The notes under the pieces are model-generated. The model ran no database searches and was not told where the DNA came from. It saw nothing but the letters and a program-made list of their open reading frames with translations. This document shows, piece after piece, positions 16,001 to 22,663 of a stretch of 26,027 nucleotides of DNA. Each line of letters starts with the position of its first letter. Positions within the stretch are counted from its first letter, which is position 1. The translations under genes were made by a program, and so were the position numbers. The stretch comes from Anaerolineae bacterium. Lineage in GTDB: Bacteria; Chloroflexota; Anaerolineae; Anaerolineales; Villigracilaceae. The stretch lies in assembly GCA_003484265.1 (NCBI GenBank), contig DNDO01000107.1, forward strand, positions 7,266 through 33,292, in the 5' to 3' direction.

Positions 16001-16807
16001 CTAAAGCGTTTTGATACGCCCAATTAATTTATTCACCAATGACTTCTGCTCCTCTTTATCCTGTGTTGGGAACATCTTCGGGCTTTGCTGAACAACCACA
16101 CCCTCGGGGCGAATCATCTCCACCAAACCCGCCTGCAACAATCCATACACGATCCTTCGGATCTCAAGATCATTCATCTTATTCGTCTGGCCGATCTGTT
16201 TCATCGTATTCTTGGGATTGATGAATGAGACCACGCGCCACTCCTCCACGCTCAGGTTCACATTTTTAAGCGGACGGTCTGTGAACTTCAATGCCATTTC
16301 AAGGCTGGGAATTTCATCTGACAACTGCTCCCATTCGCGCAACTGACGCGAGCCTTCGATGATGATATTTTCAAGGTCAAGCCGCACGTTTATCCGGTCG
16401 GCTGGCGGCATCATTTCTGCCTCAAATCGAAAAAAACCTTCCACCCATGTAAAAAGTCGGCGCACCACTTCTGTAAAATATCCCTGAAGATTGGAAAGGA
16501 TATCCTCCTGCGTAAGATACCCGGCGTTGATCAGAAGCAAACCAAGCTCCTTATCGGATATATTCCCAGCCCGCTCGACGATAGCGCGATATTGATTTAC
16601 GGTTAAGCGATTTGCCTTATGCAGCACGGTCGCAAGCGACCCGTCCTCCTGCCCCACGCGCGCATAAGCAAGCTTCCCATCACGGAATGAAATATAAGCT
16701 TGCTCACTTGGACCATCCACAACCAGAGTGCCGGTCTTGTGAGCAAGATTGATGAGATTTAGCAATTGTGTGATCGTAAAGTCTCTTAAATTTCCGCGGA
16801 GAGCCAT
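16001..16807 (-). CDS. DUF4388 (PatA-N-like) domain protein
   Basis: The 268-residue product starts MALRGNLRDFTITQLLNLIN, followed by KTGTLVV and AYISFRDGKLAYA, the pattern of DUF4388. The domain is common in gliding, polarity and two-component proteins and often pairs with MglA-like GTPases. A central helical part has a LLINAGYLTQEDI segment near 92, and the C-terminal region (about 190-240) looks like a winged-helix fold (SVEEWRVVSFINPKNTMKQI). I chose the ATG at 16807 because GAGG lies five bases upstream and the promoter at 16850-16878 falls inside the longer reading frame that would begin at 16891. It is the first gene of the long minus-strand operon. It probably works as an adaptor for the GTPase; the mechanism is inference. 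Confidence 0.85.
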   Translation of the reverse strand: MALRGNLRDFTITQLLNLINLAHKTGTLVVDGPSEQAYISFRDGKLAYARVGQEDGSLATVLHKANRLTVNQYRAIVERAGNISDKELGLLLINAGYLTQEDILSNLQGYFTEVVRRLFTWVEGFFRFEAEMMPPADRINVRLDLENIIIEGSRQLREWEQLSDEIPSLEMALKFTDRPLKNVNLSVEEWRVVSFINPKNTMKQIGQTNKMNDLEIRRIVYGLLQAGLVEMIRPEGVVVQQSPKMFPTQDKEEQKSLVNKLIGRIKTL

Positions 16808-16820
16808 GACATCCTCAATA

Positions 16821-16841
16821 AACTCCCTTTTGATGGGAGTT
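16821..16841 (-). other. 5'-end stem-loop of the signalling operon mRNA
   Basis: A perfect 7-bp inverted repeat, AACTCCC/GGGAGTT (16821-16827 with 16835-16841), has a 7-nt loop. On the minus strand it begins about two bases after the predicted transcription start and ends before the GAGG ribosome site of the DUF4388 gene. It is followed only by TTTATTG, so it is a poor terminator. A 5'-terminal hairpin can protect mRNA from decay; its role here is inferred. Confidence 0.5.
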
Positions 16842-16849
16842 GTGGAAGG

Positions 16850-16878
16850 ATTATACTTGCAAGGTATACAAGCGTCAA
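16850..16878 (-). promoter_or_regulatory. Sigma70-type promoter of the ten-gene signalling operon
   Basis: The minus strand has TTGACG (16873-16878), a 17-bp spacer and a perfect TATAAT (16850-16855). The predicted transcription start is near 16843, about 36 bases before the DUF4388 ATG at 16807. No other comparable promoter is obvious among the downstream genes, whose junctions are mostly under 25 nt. Confidence 0.78.
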
Positions 16879-16924
16879 ACAAGGATATCATTTTTGAAAA
16901 GTGACTGGAAGGTGACCATTTATC

Positions 16925-18331
16925 ATGACGATTTTATATAAAATGGACAAGATAAAACCCATATACAAAGCCCTGATTCTGATCACGCTCATTCTCTACC
17001 TCAGCCTGTTCGCAGCTCAACCAGCATTTGCCTCACATCAAAAGGAAATAATCAAGGACCAGGCGATCATCAACTTCCCCATCTCGATCACGTTTAGTAC
17101 AAAAATAAATTCGACAGAAAACATCACGTCTATCGTTCTGGAATACGGAACGGACCAATTAACATGCGGCGAAGTCATTGCCAAGGCGTTTCCCCAATTC
17201 AACCCCGGCACATCCGTGAACGCCGAATGGACATGGGAAATGCGTCAGAGCGGGTCGCTCCCGCCCGGCGCAACGATCTGGTGGCGCTGGCGATATATTG
17301 ATGGATCCGGCCGGGAATCAGTATCAAACCAGCAGTCCATCATATGGCTTGACTCAACGCACAATTGGAAAACCACATCGACGGACAAACTCAACCTGCA
17401 TTGGTATTCGGGCGATCAGAAATTTGCGAATGATCTGCTCACCACCGCTACAAACGGACTTGAAATAAACAAGACAAAATCAGGCCTCACAGCCGAGTCT
17501 CCGATCGACATGTATATTTATGCAAACACAAACGATATGAAAGATGCCATCCTCTACGAACCCTCATGGACGGGTGGTCAGGCATTTCCCGATCACGATA
17601 TCGTTATTCTCGGAATCTCACAAAATGAACTGGATTGGGGACGTGATGCCATCGTTCATGAGCTGACACATGTTCTCGTGGGGCATCTCACCTTCTCGTG
17701 CCTTGGCGGCGTTCCGACCTGGTTGAACGAAGGTCTCGCCGTTTATAGCGAAGGCGAACTCGACTCTTCATCTCAACAACAACTGGACAATGCCATTAGC
17801 GATAATACCTTGCTCTCAGTCCGTTCCTTGAGCGCGGGCTTTTCTGAGGTTTCGAGCAAGGCATATCTTTCTTACAGTCAGTCCTTCAGCATTGTGAAAT
17901 ATCTGATCGAAACCCATGGTCAGGATAAGATGAATTCACTCCTATTATCCCTGCGTGATGGGAGGTCGATAGACGAGTCACTGCGACAGGCTTACGGGTT
18001 TAATGTCGAAGGTTTGGAAGACGCATGGCGGAGCAGCATCGGCGCACAGCCGCGGTCTAAATCTGCTAATGCAACTGCACAGCCAACGCCAACGTACGTA
18101 CCGACAATTATTCCTATATCTGGCGCCCCGTTAATGAATCAGGTGGGGACGCCGACACCCATTCCAACGTCATCATCAGGGGACGAAATTACGTCCACAT
18201 CCGGCGGACCTCCGCTAACATTGACGCTTACCCTGCTTGGATTCTGTTGTCTTTTCCTTCTTCTGATTGGCGTCTTTATTCTTGGAATCTTCGTCCGCCG
18301 GGACAATCGCAAAGGAGGGAAAGATGCGTAA
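16925..18331 (+). CDS. Membrane-anchored gluzincin metallopeptidase (peptidase MA-like)
   Basis: The 468-residue product is an exported zinc peptidase. A signal or anchor segment (about 14-37, ending AFASHQ) precedes a beta-rich region and the catalytic domain. Zinc motif HELTH is at 245-249, with the third ligand likely Glu269 in PTWLNEGLAVY, the gluzincin arrangement of the peptidase MA family. A Thr/Pro-rich linker (about 380-430, with PTPT and TPTPIP) leads to a C-terminal membrane helix (about 432-457) and a basic tail, RRDNRKGGK. The catalytic domain should therefore face outside. The ATG follows AAGGTGA by nine bases; an internal ATG at 16943 lacks a ribosome site. Its last eight bases overlap the next gene, a peptide-type binding protein, which fits a protein-to-peptide scavenging pair. 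The upstream promoter is not clear. Confidence 0.85.
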   Translation: MTILYKMDKIKPIYKALILITLILYLSLFAAQPAFASHQKEIIKDQAIINFPISITFSTKINSTENITSIVLEYGTDQLTCGEVIAKAFPQFNPGTSVNAEWTWEMRQSGSLPPGATIWWRWRYIDGSGRESVSNQQSIIWLDSTHNWKTTSTDKLNLHWYSGDQKFANDLLTTATNGLEINKTKSGLTAESPIDMYIYANTNDMKDAILYEPSWTGGQAFPDHDIVILGISQNELDWGRDAIVHELTHVLVGHLTFSCLGGVPTWLNEGLAVYSEGELDSSSQQQLDNAISDNTLLSVRSLSAGFSEVSSKAYLSYSQSFSIVKYLIETHGQDKMNSLLLSLRDGRSIDESLRQAYGFNVEGLEDAWRSSIGAQPRSKSANATAQPTPTYVPTIIPISGAPLMNQVGTPTPIPTSSSGDEITSTSGGPPLTLTLTLLGFCCLFLLLIGVFILGIFVRRDNRKGGKDA

Positions 18332-19922
18332 GTTTGGATTCAAGAAGCTTTCTTCCGTCATTGCTGTCTTTTTCATCGTGATATTCACATTCACTCTTGC
18401 CGCGCCAAAACCTGCGTCAGCGTGGCAAAGTGAAATTCCGCTGAATCAGGCTCTGGTGTTGGAAGGTGGCGAGTCCACCAATCCGCGCCAGTATGATCCG
18501 CACACGACCTTCGGATCGGGCGACAAACGCGTATTCAGCGGACTTGTCTCGTTCGACCCGCAATTAAATCTGACTCCCGATCTCGCTGAAAGTTGGGAGA
18601 TTAGCGGCGACGGCTTGACCTATATATTCCACTTGCGCGAAAATGCTAAATTCCATGACGGACGAGCTGTAACCGCGCAGGATTTTGTATATTCATTCGA
18701 ACGCGCCGCCAGCCCCGGGCTCAAGTCGGAAACGGCATTGACCTATCTCGGCGACATCACCGGCATCCATGAATATTCAAATGGCAATGCGGACCATATC
18801 GAAGGAATCGAAGCAATTGACGAACTTACCTTGCAAATCACAATTGACGCACCAAAGCCGTATTTCTTATTGAAATTAACCTACCCCACAGCTTTTGTTT
18901 TGGACAAGGAAAACGTGGAAGGCAGTGATGAGTGGTACCGTCAACCGAATGGGACTGGACCATTCCGCATGATCGAATGGTCTACATTCGAGCGCATTGT
19001 ATATGAAGCAAATCAGGACTTTTATCTCGGCACGCCGTCCATTCCATATATCGTTGTAAATCTATATACAGGCAACAGTCAGCGATTGTATGAAACAGGT
19101 GACGTTGATATCTCGGGCGTTTATTCTGTCGAGAGATTCACCGACCCTACTGAACCCCTTCATAATGAACTGCGCACAGGCGTCTCGCTTTGCACGGGCT
19201 ACGTTGTCTTCGATTCGACACAACCGCCTTTCGACGATGCCAATGTCCGCAAGGCGTTTTCGATGTCGTTCAATCGCCAGCAGTATATTGATGTTGTGTT
19301 GAACGGCCGGGCATTGCCCGCACAGGGAATATATCCGCCGGGCTTGCCGGGCTTCAACATCGCGTTGCAGGGCTTACCTTATGATCCAGAACAGGCGCGC
19401 CGGTTATTGAAACAATCGATGTATGGAGATAATCTTCCGCCCATCGTCTTTACAAACGGAGGCGTCGGGAGTTACGTCAGCTCAGATGTAGCTGCGTTGG
19501 CGGATATGTGGAAGAAAAATCTCGGCGTCACAATCACGGTTGAAAACCTTGAGCCAAATTTCTTCTACGACCAGATCTACGCGAACAAGCATGGTCAATT
19601 ATTCACCGGCGGGTGGTGTGCTGATTACCCTGACCCTGAAAATTTCGCTGATGTCTTATTCCATAGCGGATCGAACCAAAACAACGGCGGATACTCCAAT
19701 CCCGAACTTGATGCATTGCTCGAATCCGCGCGCATCGAACAATCTGTCACAAAACGTATCGAAATGTATCAGCAAGCAGAGCAAATCATCGTCGAGGATG
19801 CCGCTGCATTGTTCACGATCCATTATTTATCGTATGAGTTGGTCAAGCCCTATGTTCAGGGATATGTGTTGACACCGATTGACATTCCAATCGAGAGATA
19901 CATGTGGTTAGATGGGAAGTAA
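18324..19922 (+). CDS. Peptide/solute ABC transporter substrate-binding protein (SBP_bac_5, OppA/DppA-like)
   Basis: The 532-residue product has the family-5 binding-protein layout. The signal peptide MRKFGFKKL... ends near ASA-W with no lipobox cysteine. Then come LNQALVLEGGE, the core signature DLAESWEISGDGLTYIFHLRENAKFHDG (about residues 80-107), and ADYPDPENFADVLFHSGS in the C-terminal lobe. Such proteins bind oligopeptides or similar solutes outside the membrane for ABC import. The start at 18324 is set by AGGAGGG just upstream; a longer frame from 18267 lies inside the metallopeptidase gene and lacks a signal peptide. It overlaps the metallopeptidase stop by eight bases, implying coupling. 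No permease or ATPase gene follows, so it must use components encoded elsewhere. The absence of a lipid anchor is unusual if the host has a single membrane. Confidence 0.92.
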   Translation: MRKFGFKKLSSVIAVFFIVIFTFTLAAPKPASAWQSEIPLNQALVLEGGESTNPRQYDPHTTFGSGDKRVFSGLVSFDPQLNLTPDLAESWEISGDGLTYIFHLRENAKFHDGRAVTAQDFVYSFERAASPGLKSETALTYLGDITGIHEYSNGNADHIEGIEAIDELTLQITIDAPKPYFLLKLTYPTAFVLDKENVEGSDEWYRQPNGTGPFRMIEWSTFERIVYEANQDFYLGTPSIPYIVVNLYTGNSQRLYETGDVDISGVYSVERFTDPTEPLHNELRTGVSLCTGYVVFDSTQPPFDDANVRKAFSMSFNRQQYIDVVLNGRALPAQGIYPPGLPGFNIALQGLPYDPEQARRLLKQSMYGDNLPPIVFTNGGVGSYVSSDVAALADMWKKNLGVTITVENLEPNFFYDQIYANKHGQLFTGGWCADYPDPENFADVLFHSGSNQNNGGYSNPELDALLESARIEQSVTKRIEMYQQAEQIIVEDAAALFTIHYLSYELVKPYVQGYVLTPIDIPIERYMWLDGK

Positions 19923-19985
19923 GAAAATTTACTCCACGAGTGTACAAAGTACGCCAAGAATCTTTCTTAGCCATCGCGGTGAAAA

Positions 19986-20921
19986 TTACGGGCGCGCCTC
20001 GACTGCAAACTCAACCCGCGTCAGCCTTCCGCCGAGGCTTGCTACGGTCATCTCGAAACTTAGACTCCCCCCAGGCTGGACTCCGCCACCCTCCCAACGT
20101 TTGACTCCGACCACGCGTCCGCTTTCGTCATAAGCCACAGCCGCCACCCAGATTTGTGCCGCGGCAATCGATCCAGCAGGGAGCAAAACATCGCCGCTAA
20201 TTTGTGCGAAATGACCATCTTCATTAATTTGCACGAGAGTATTGTTAACCGCGGCAGGCAGGTATCTCGTATCATTTGGCAACAGACGAATGGCTGTCAA
20301 TATTTGCACCTGAGGCTTTGCGTCTACGGGAATCTGCGGAGCGAAATAGACTGCAAGAGGTAGAGAGGTGTTTGGCGGCAGGACGTTCAACGGCAATAAA
20401 GCAGTTTGTGATGCGATGAATGTTTCATCGGAATCAACCAATGTCACCTGCGCGCTGACATTTTCGATGAAGTCCGGAAAGTCATTGTTAACAAGTACGA
20501 AGCACCACATCCCATTGTTCGATGTGGGATAACATTCGATCTGCCGGATGGTAAAGGGCGCGGGCGTGGGCGTGGACTCGCCTGAGGGATTATCGGGATT
20601 ACTGGGTATCTTGAGGACCGTCCCGATGGACATTGCGCTCGGTGAGATCTCGGGGTTTGCCGCGATCAGTTCATCGATGGATACGCCGAATTGGAGGGCA
20701 ATCCCACTGATTGTGTCACCAGACTTTACTGAGTAGGTAAACGGCGTGGAAGAAGGCAATGGCGTCTTAAGTGGGACCAAACCTTCGGGAGTCAATTGAG
20801 GCGCAGCCTGGGAGGTGGAAGTCGGGTATGGGAGGATGTCCGCAAGCCGGGGCGTGGATACTGCCTGCTGCGGGGCGCAAGCAGTCAAAAGGGAAAGGAG
20901 AATAAGCAGTCTTCGACGCAT
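19986..20921 (-). CDS. LysM-domain lipoprotein
   Basis: The 311-residue lipoprotein begins MRRRLLILLSLLTAC, with lipobox L12-T13-A14-C15. A Thr/Pro/Ser-rich spacer leads to one LysM domain (61-106: YSVKSGDTISGIALQFGV ... GTVLKIP), which binds peptidoglycan or related glycans. The remainder (about 122-311) is a beta-rich region resembling FxLYD-type extracellular modules (VNNDFPDFIENVSAQVTLVD). It is expected on the outer face, tethered to membrane and wall. It is convergent with the binding-protein gene to its right end and divergent from the aldo/keto reductase. No Shine-Dalgarno is visible; a TATAAT lies six bases before the ATG, consistent with a leaderless message. Confidence 0.88.
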   Translation of the reverse strand: MRRRLLILLSLLTACAPQQAVSTPRLADILPYPTSTSQAAPQLTPEGLVPLKTPLPSSTPFTYSVKSGDTISGIALQFGVSIDELIAANPEISPSAMSIGTVLKIPSNPDNPSGESTPTPAPFTIRQIECYPTSNNGMWCFVLVNNDFPDFIENVSAQVTLVDSDETFIASQTALLPLNVLPPNTSLPLAVYFAPQIPVDAKPQVQILTAIRLLPNDTRYLPAAVNNTLVQINEDGHFAQISGDVLLPAGSIAAAQIWVAAVAYDESGRVVGVKRWEGGGVQPGGSLSFEMTVASLGGRLTRVEFAVEARP

Positions 20922-20927
20922 GAGACG

Positions 20928-20935
20928 ATTATAAT
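20928..20935. promoter_or_regulatory. Palindromic -10 element between divergent genes
   Basis: The 44-bp region between the LysM lipoprotein and aldo/keto reductase genes contains ATTATAAT, which reads TATAAT on both strands. On the minus strand it lies six bases before the lipoprotein ATG, placing the start at or near the A of that ATG. No good -35 was found on either strand. A second candidate -10 for the plus strand, TATAAC, lies a few bases downstream. Confidence 0.4.
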
Positions 20936-20965
20936 GGTTTCAACATATAACAATGGAGGCAGTAG

Positions 20966-21949
20966 ATGGAATATCGACATTTAGGAAGAGCAGGCATACG
21001 AGTCAGCGAGTTATCGTTTGGCTCCTGGGTCACATTTCACAACCAGGCAGGCATAAAACTAGCGGTTGATATGATGGCGGCGGCATACGATGCGGGCGTG
21101 AATTTCTTTGATAATGCAGAAGTGTATGCGAATGGAAAATCCGAGGAAGTAATGGGTGCGGCACTTAAGAAATTGAAATGGCGACGGGGCAGCTATCTTG
21201 TATCCACTAAATTTTATTGGGGTTTGAACAAAGGAATTAATGAAAGAAACACTCTTAACCGCAAGCGTCTGATCGAGGGCATCAACGGTTCGTTACAGCG
21301 CCTTCAACTCGAGTATGTTGATCTGATCTTCTGTCATCGTGCGGATAAAACCACTCCGATCGAAGAGACAGTGTGGGCAATGCACAATATTATCGAACAT
21401 GGGAAGGCGTTTTATTGGGGCACGTCAGAATGGGAAGCAGCTGAGATCGTTGAAGCGATCCACATTGCCGAGAAACATCATCTGCATAAGCCGGTAATGG
21501 AACAGCCAGTATATAATTTGTTCGAGCGGAAGCGTTTTTCGGGTGAATATGAGCGCTTTTATAAGGATTATGGATATGGCTCCACAACATGGAGTCCATT
21601 GGCGTCGGGATTGTTGAGCGGAAAATACAATAAAGGAATCCCGAAGGATAGCCGTGCCGGCATGAAACAGAACTCCTGGCTGGTTGAAACTGTGACGGAT
21701 AAAGATAAACTCGCGAAAGTACAGGCATTGGAAATCATCGCCAGGGATTTGAACTGTACACTCTCACAATTGTCACTGGCATGGTGTTTGAAGAATCCCT
21801 ACGTCAGCACTGTCATCACCGGAGCAAGTCGTGTGGAGCAGGTGAAAGAGAATATGAAAGCAATAGAAGTTGCTCCAAGAATCACCCCTGACATTCTCGA
21901 ACAAATCGACACTATCTTTAAAGTCAGGAAAGAAGAGGACGAGGATTGA
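20966..21949 (+). CDS. Aldo/keto reductase, potassium-channel beta-subunit-like subgroup
   Basis: The 327-residue protein is an NADPH-dependent aldo/keto reductase with the tetrad Asp49, Tyr54, Lys82 and His124 (motifs FFDNAEVYANG, STKFYWG, IFCHRAD). N-terminal MEYRHLGRAGIRVSELSFGSW and central YNLFERKRFSGEY with WSPLASGLLSGKY are typical of the KAT-beta/YghZ-like branch. C-terminal VITGASRVEQVKEN binds the cofactor phosphate. It reduces aldehydes or ketones in the cytoplasm; the true substrate is unknown. GGAGG lies seven bases before the ATG. It is probably monocistronic, transcribed divergently from the lipoprotein gene and followed by a GC-rich stem-loop. Confidence 0.94.
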   Translation: MEYRHLGRAGIRVSELSFGSWVTFHNQAGIKLAVDMMAAAYDAGVNFFDNAEVYANGKSEEVMGAALKKLKWRRGSYLVSTKFYWGLNKGINERNTLNRKRLIEGINGSLQRLQLEYVDLIFCHRADKTTPIEETVWAMHNIIEHGKAFYWGTSEWEAAEIVEAIHIAEKHHLHKPVMEQPVYNLFERKRFSGEYERFYKDYGYGSTTWSPLASGLLSGKYNKGIPKDSRAGMKQNSWLVETVTDKDKLAKVQALEIIARDLNCTLSQLSLAWCLKNPYVSTVITGASRVEQVKENMKAIEVAPRITPDILEQIDTIFKVRKEEDED

Positions 21950-21955
21950 TTAACC

Positions 21956-21987
21956 AGACCGCCGAATCCATTTAGAATTGGCGGTCT
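21956..21987. terminator. GC-rich stem-loop after the aldo/keto reductase gene
   Basis: A perfect 8-bp inverted repeat, AGACCGCC/GGCGGTCT (21956-21963 with 21980-21987), with a 16-nt loop, follows the reductase stop by a few bases. It is followed by TCCTAC rather than a T-run, so it is a weak intrinsic terminator. It may act with other factors. Confidence 0.5.
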
Positions 21988-22124
21988 TCCTACAATTATG
22001 ACAAATTCGGGGGTATTATGTGACTTTTATCGCAACCGCTTCTCACTGTCCATTAATCTCTACGTGTGAAAATTACAACGAACAACCCAATAGATATTTA
22101 TGCCTGTGGGCATTGGAGGAAATT

Positions 22125-22607
22125 TTGAAAATCAACAAATTCGTTATCGGCGGCTTTCTCATCCTAGGCGCAGTGGTATTTTTGATCTGGTCGTCTACTG
22201 CTGCGACATCGGAATACTTTCTGACCATCGATGAACTCAACGAAAAAGGCGCCAGCATCGCGGATCGGAACGTGCGCCTCTCCGGTGCAGTGATCGGCGA
22301 TTCGATCCAGTACGATGCGCAGACGCTGACGCTCACATTTGAGATCGCGCACGTCCCCGCTGACCAGGCACTGATCGAAGATGAAGGTGGTCTGGCCGTG
22401 GCATTGCATCAGGCAGTCATTGACCCGACACGTTCACGCGTCAAGATCCAATATATCGGTCCGATGCCGGATCTGCTTCGCCACGAAGCGCAGGCAATTG
22501 TGACCGGCAAACTCGGTGAAGATGGCGTCTTCTTTGCCGACGAACTGCTGCTCAAATGCCCTACCAAATACGAAGAGGCAGTGCCTGAACAGGCTGCCAA
22601 TAAATAG
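22125..22607 (+). CDS. ccmE: Cytochrome c maturation haem chaperone CcmE, Cys-x3-Tyr type
   Basis: The 160-residue membrane-tethered chaperone receives haem and passes it to CcmF for attachment to apocytochrome c on the outer side of the membrane. One N-terminal helix (about 6-24) precedes an OB-fold domain. The conserved C-terminal part reads IQYIGPMPDLLRHEAQAIVTGKL, then FFADELLLKCPTKYEE. The haem-binding His of the usual KHDENY is replaced by Cys145, with Tyr149 giving C-x3-Y, a known variant in archaea and some bacteria. I chose the TTG at 22125, five bases after GGAGGA; a longer frame from 22020 has no ribosome site and an unconvincing N-terminus. It heads the ccm set; ccmA, ccmB and ccmC are not in the window. 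No strong promoter was found in 21988-22124. Confidence 0.9.
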   Translation: MKINKFVIGGFLILGAVVFLIWSSTAATSEYFLTIDELNEKGASIADRNVRLSGAVIGDSIQYDAQTLTLTFEIAHVPADQALIEDEGGLAVALHQAVIDPTRSRVKIQYIGPMPDLLRHEAQAIVTGKLGEDGVFFADELLLKCPTKYEEAVPEQAANK

Positions 22608-22613
22608 CTGGAC

Positions 22614-22651
22614 AAACCCTAAAGGTCGTAGAGATCTTTAGGGTTTTATTT
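22614..22651 (+). terminator. Intrinsic terminator between ccmE and ccmF
   Basis: A perfect 11-bp stem, AAACCCTAAAG/CTTTAGGGTTT (22614-22624 with 22636-22646), has an 11-nt loop and is followed by TATTT. It ends right before the AGGAGA ribosome site of ccmF. It would terminate part of the ccmE transcripts or act as an attenuator. Confidence 0.75.
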
Positions 22652-22663
22652 GAAGGAGAATTT

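Noticed and set aside
16808..16891. N-terminal extension of the DUF4388 protein
   Set aside because: The operon promoter and its predicted start site fall inside it; DUF4388 homology begins at MALRGN.
18267..18323. N-terminal extension of the substrate-binding protein
   Set aside because: It lies inside the metallopeptidase gene and would bury the signal peptide; AGGAGGG supports 18324.
19923..19985. Short inverted repeat AAGAA/TTCTT between convergent genes
   Set aside because: A 5-bp AT-only stem with a 3-nt loop is too weak to call a terminator.
22020..22124. N-terminal extension of CcmE by 35 codons
   Set aside because: No ribosome site before it and it places non-hydrophobic sequence before the anchor; GGAGGA supports the TTG at 22125.
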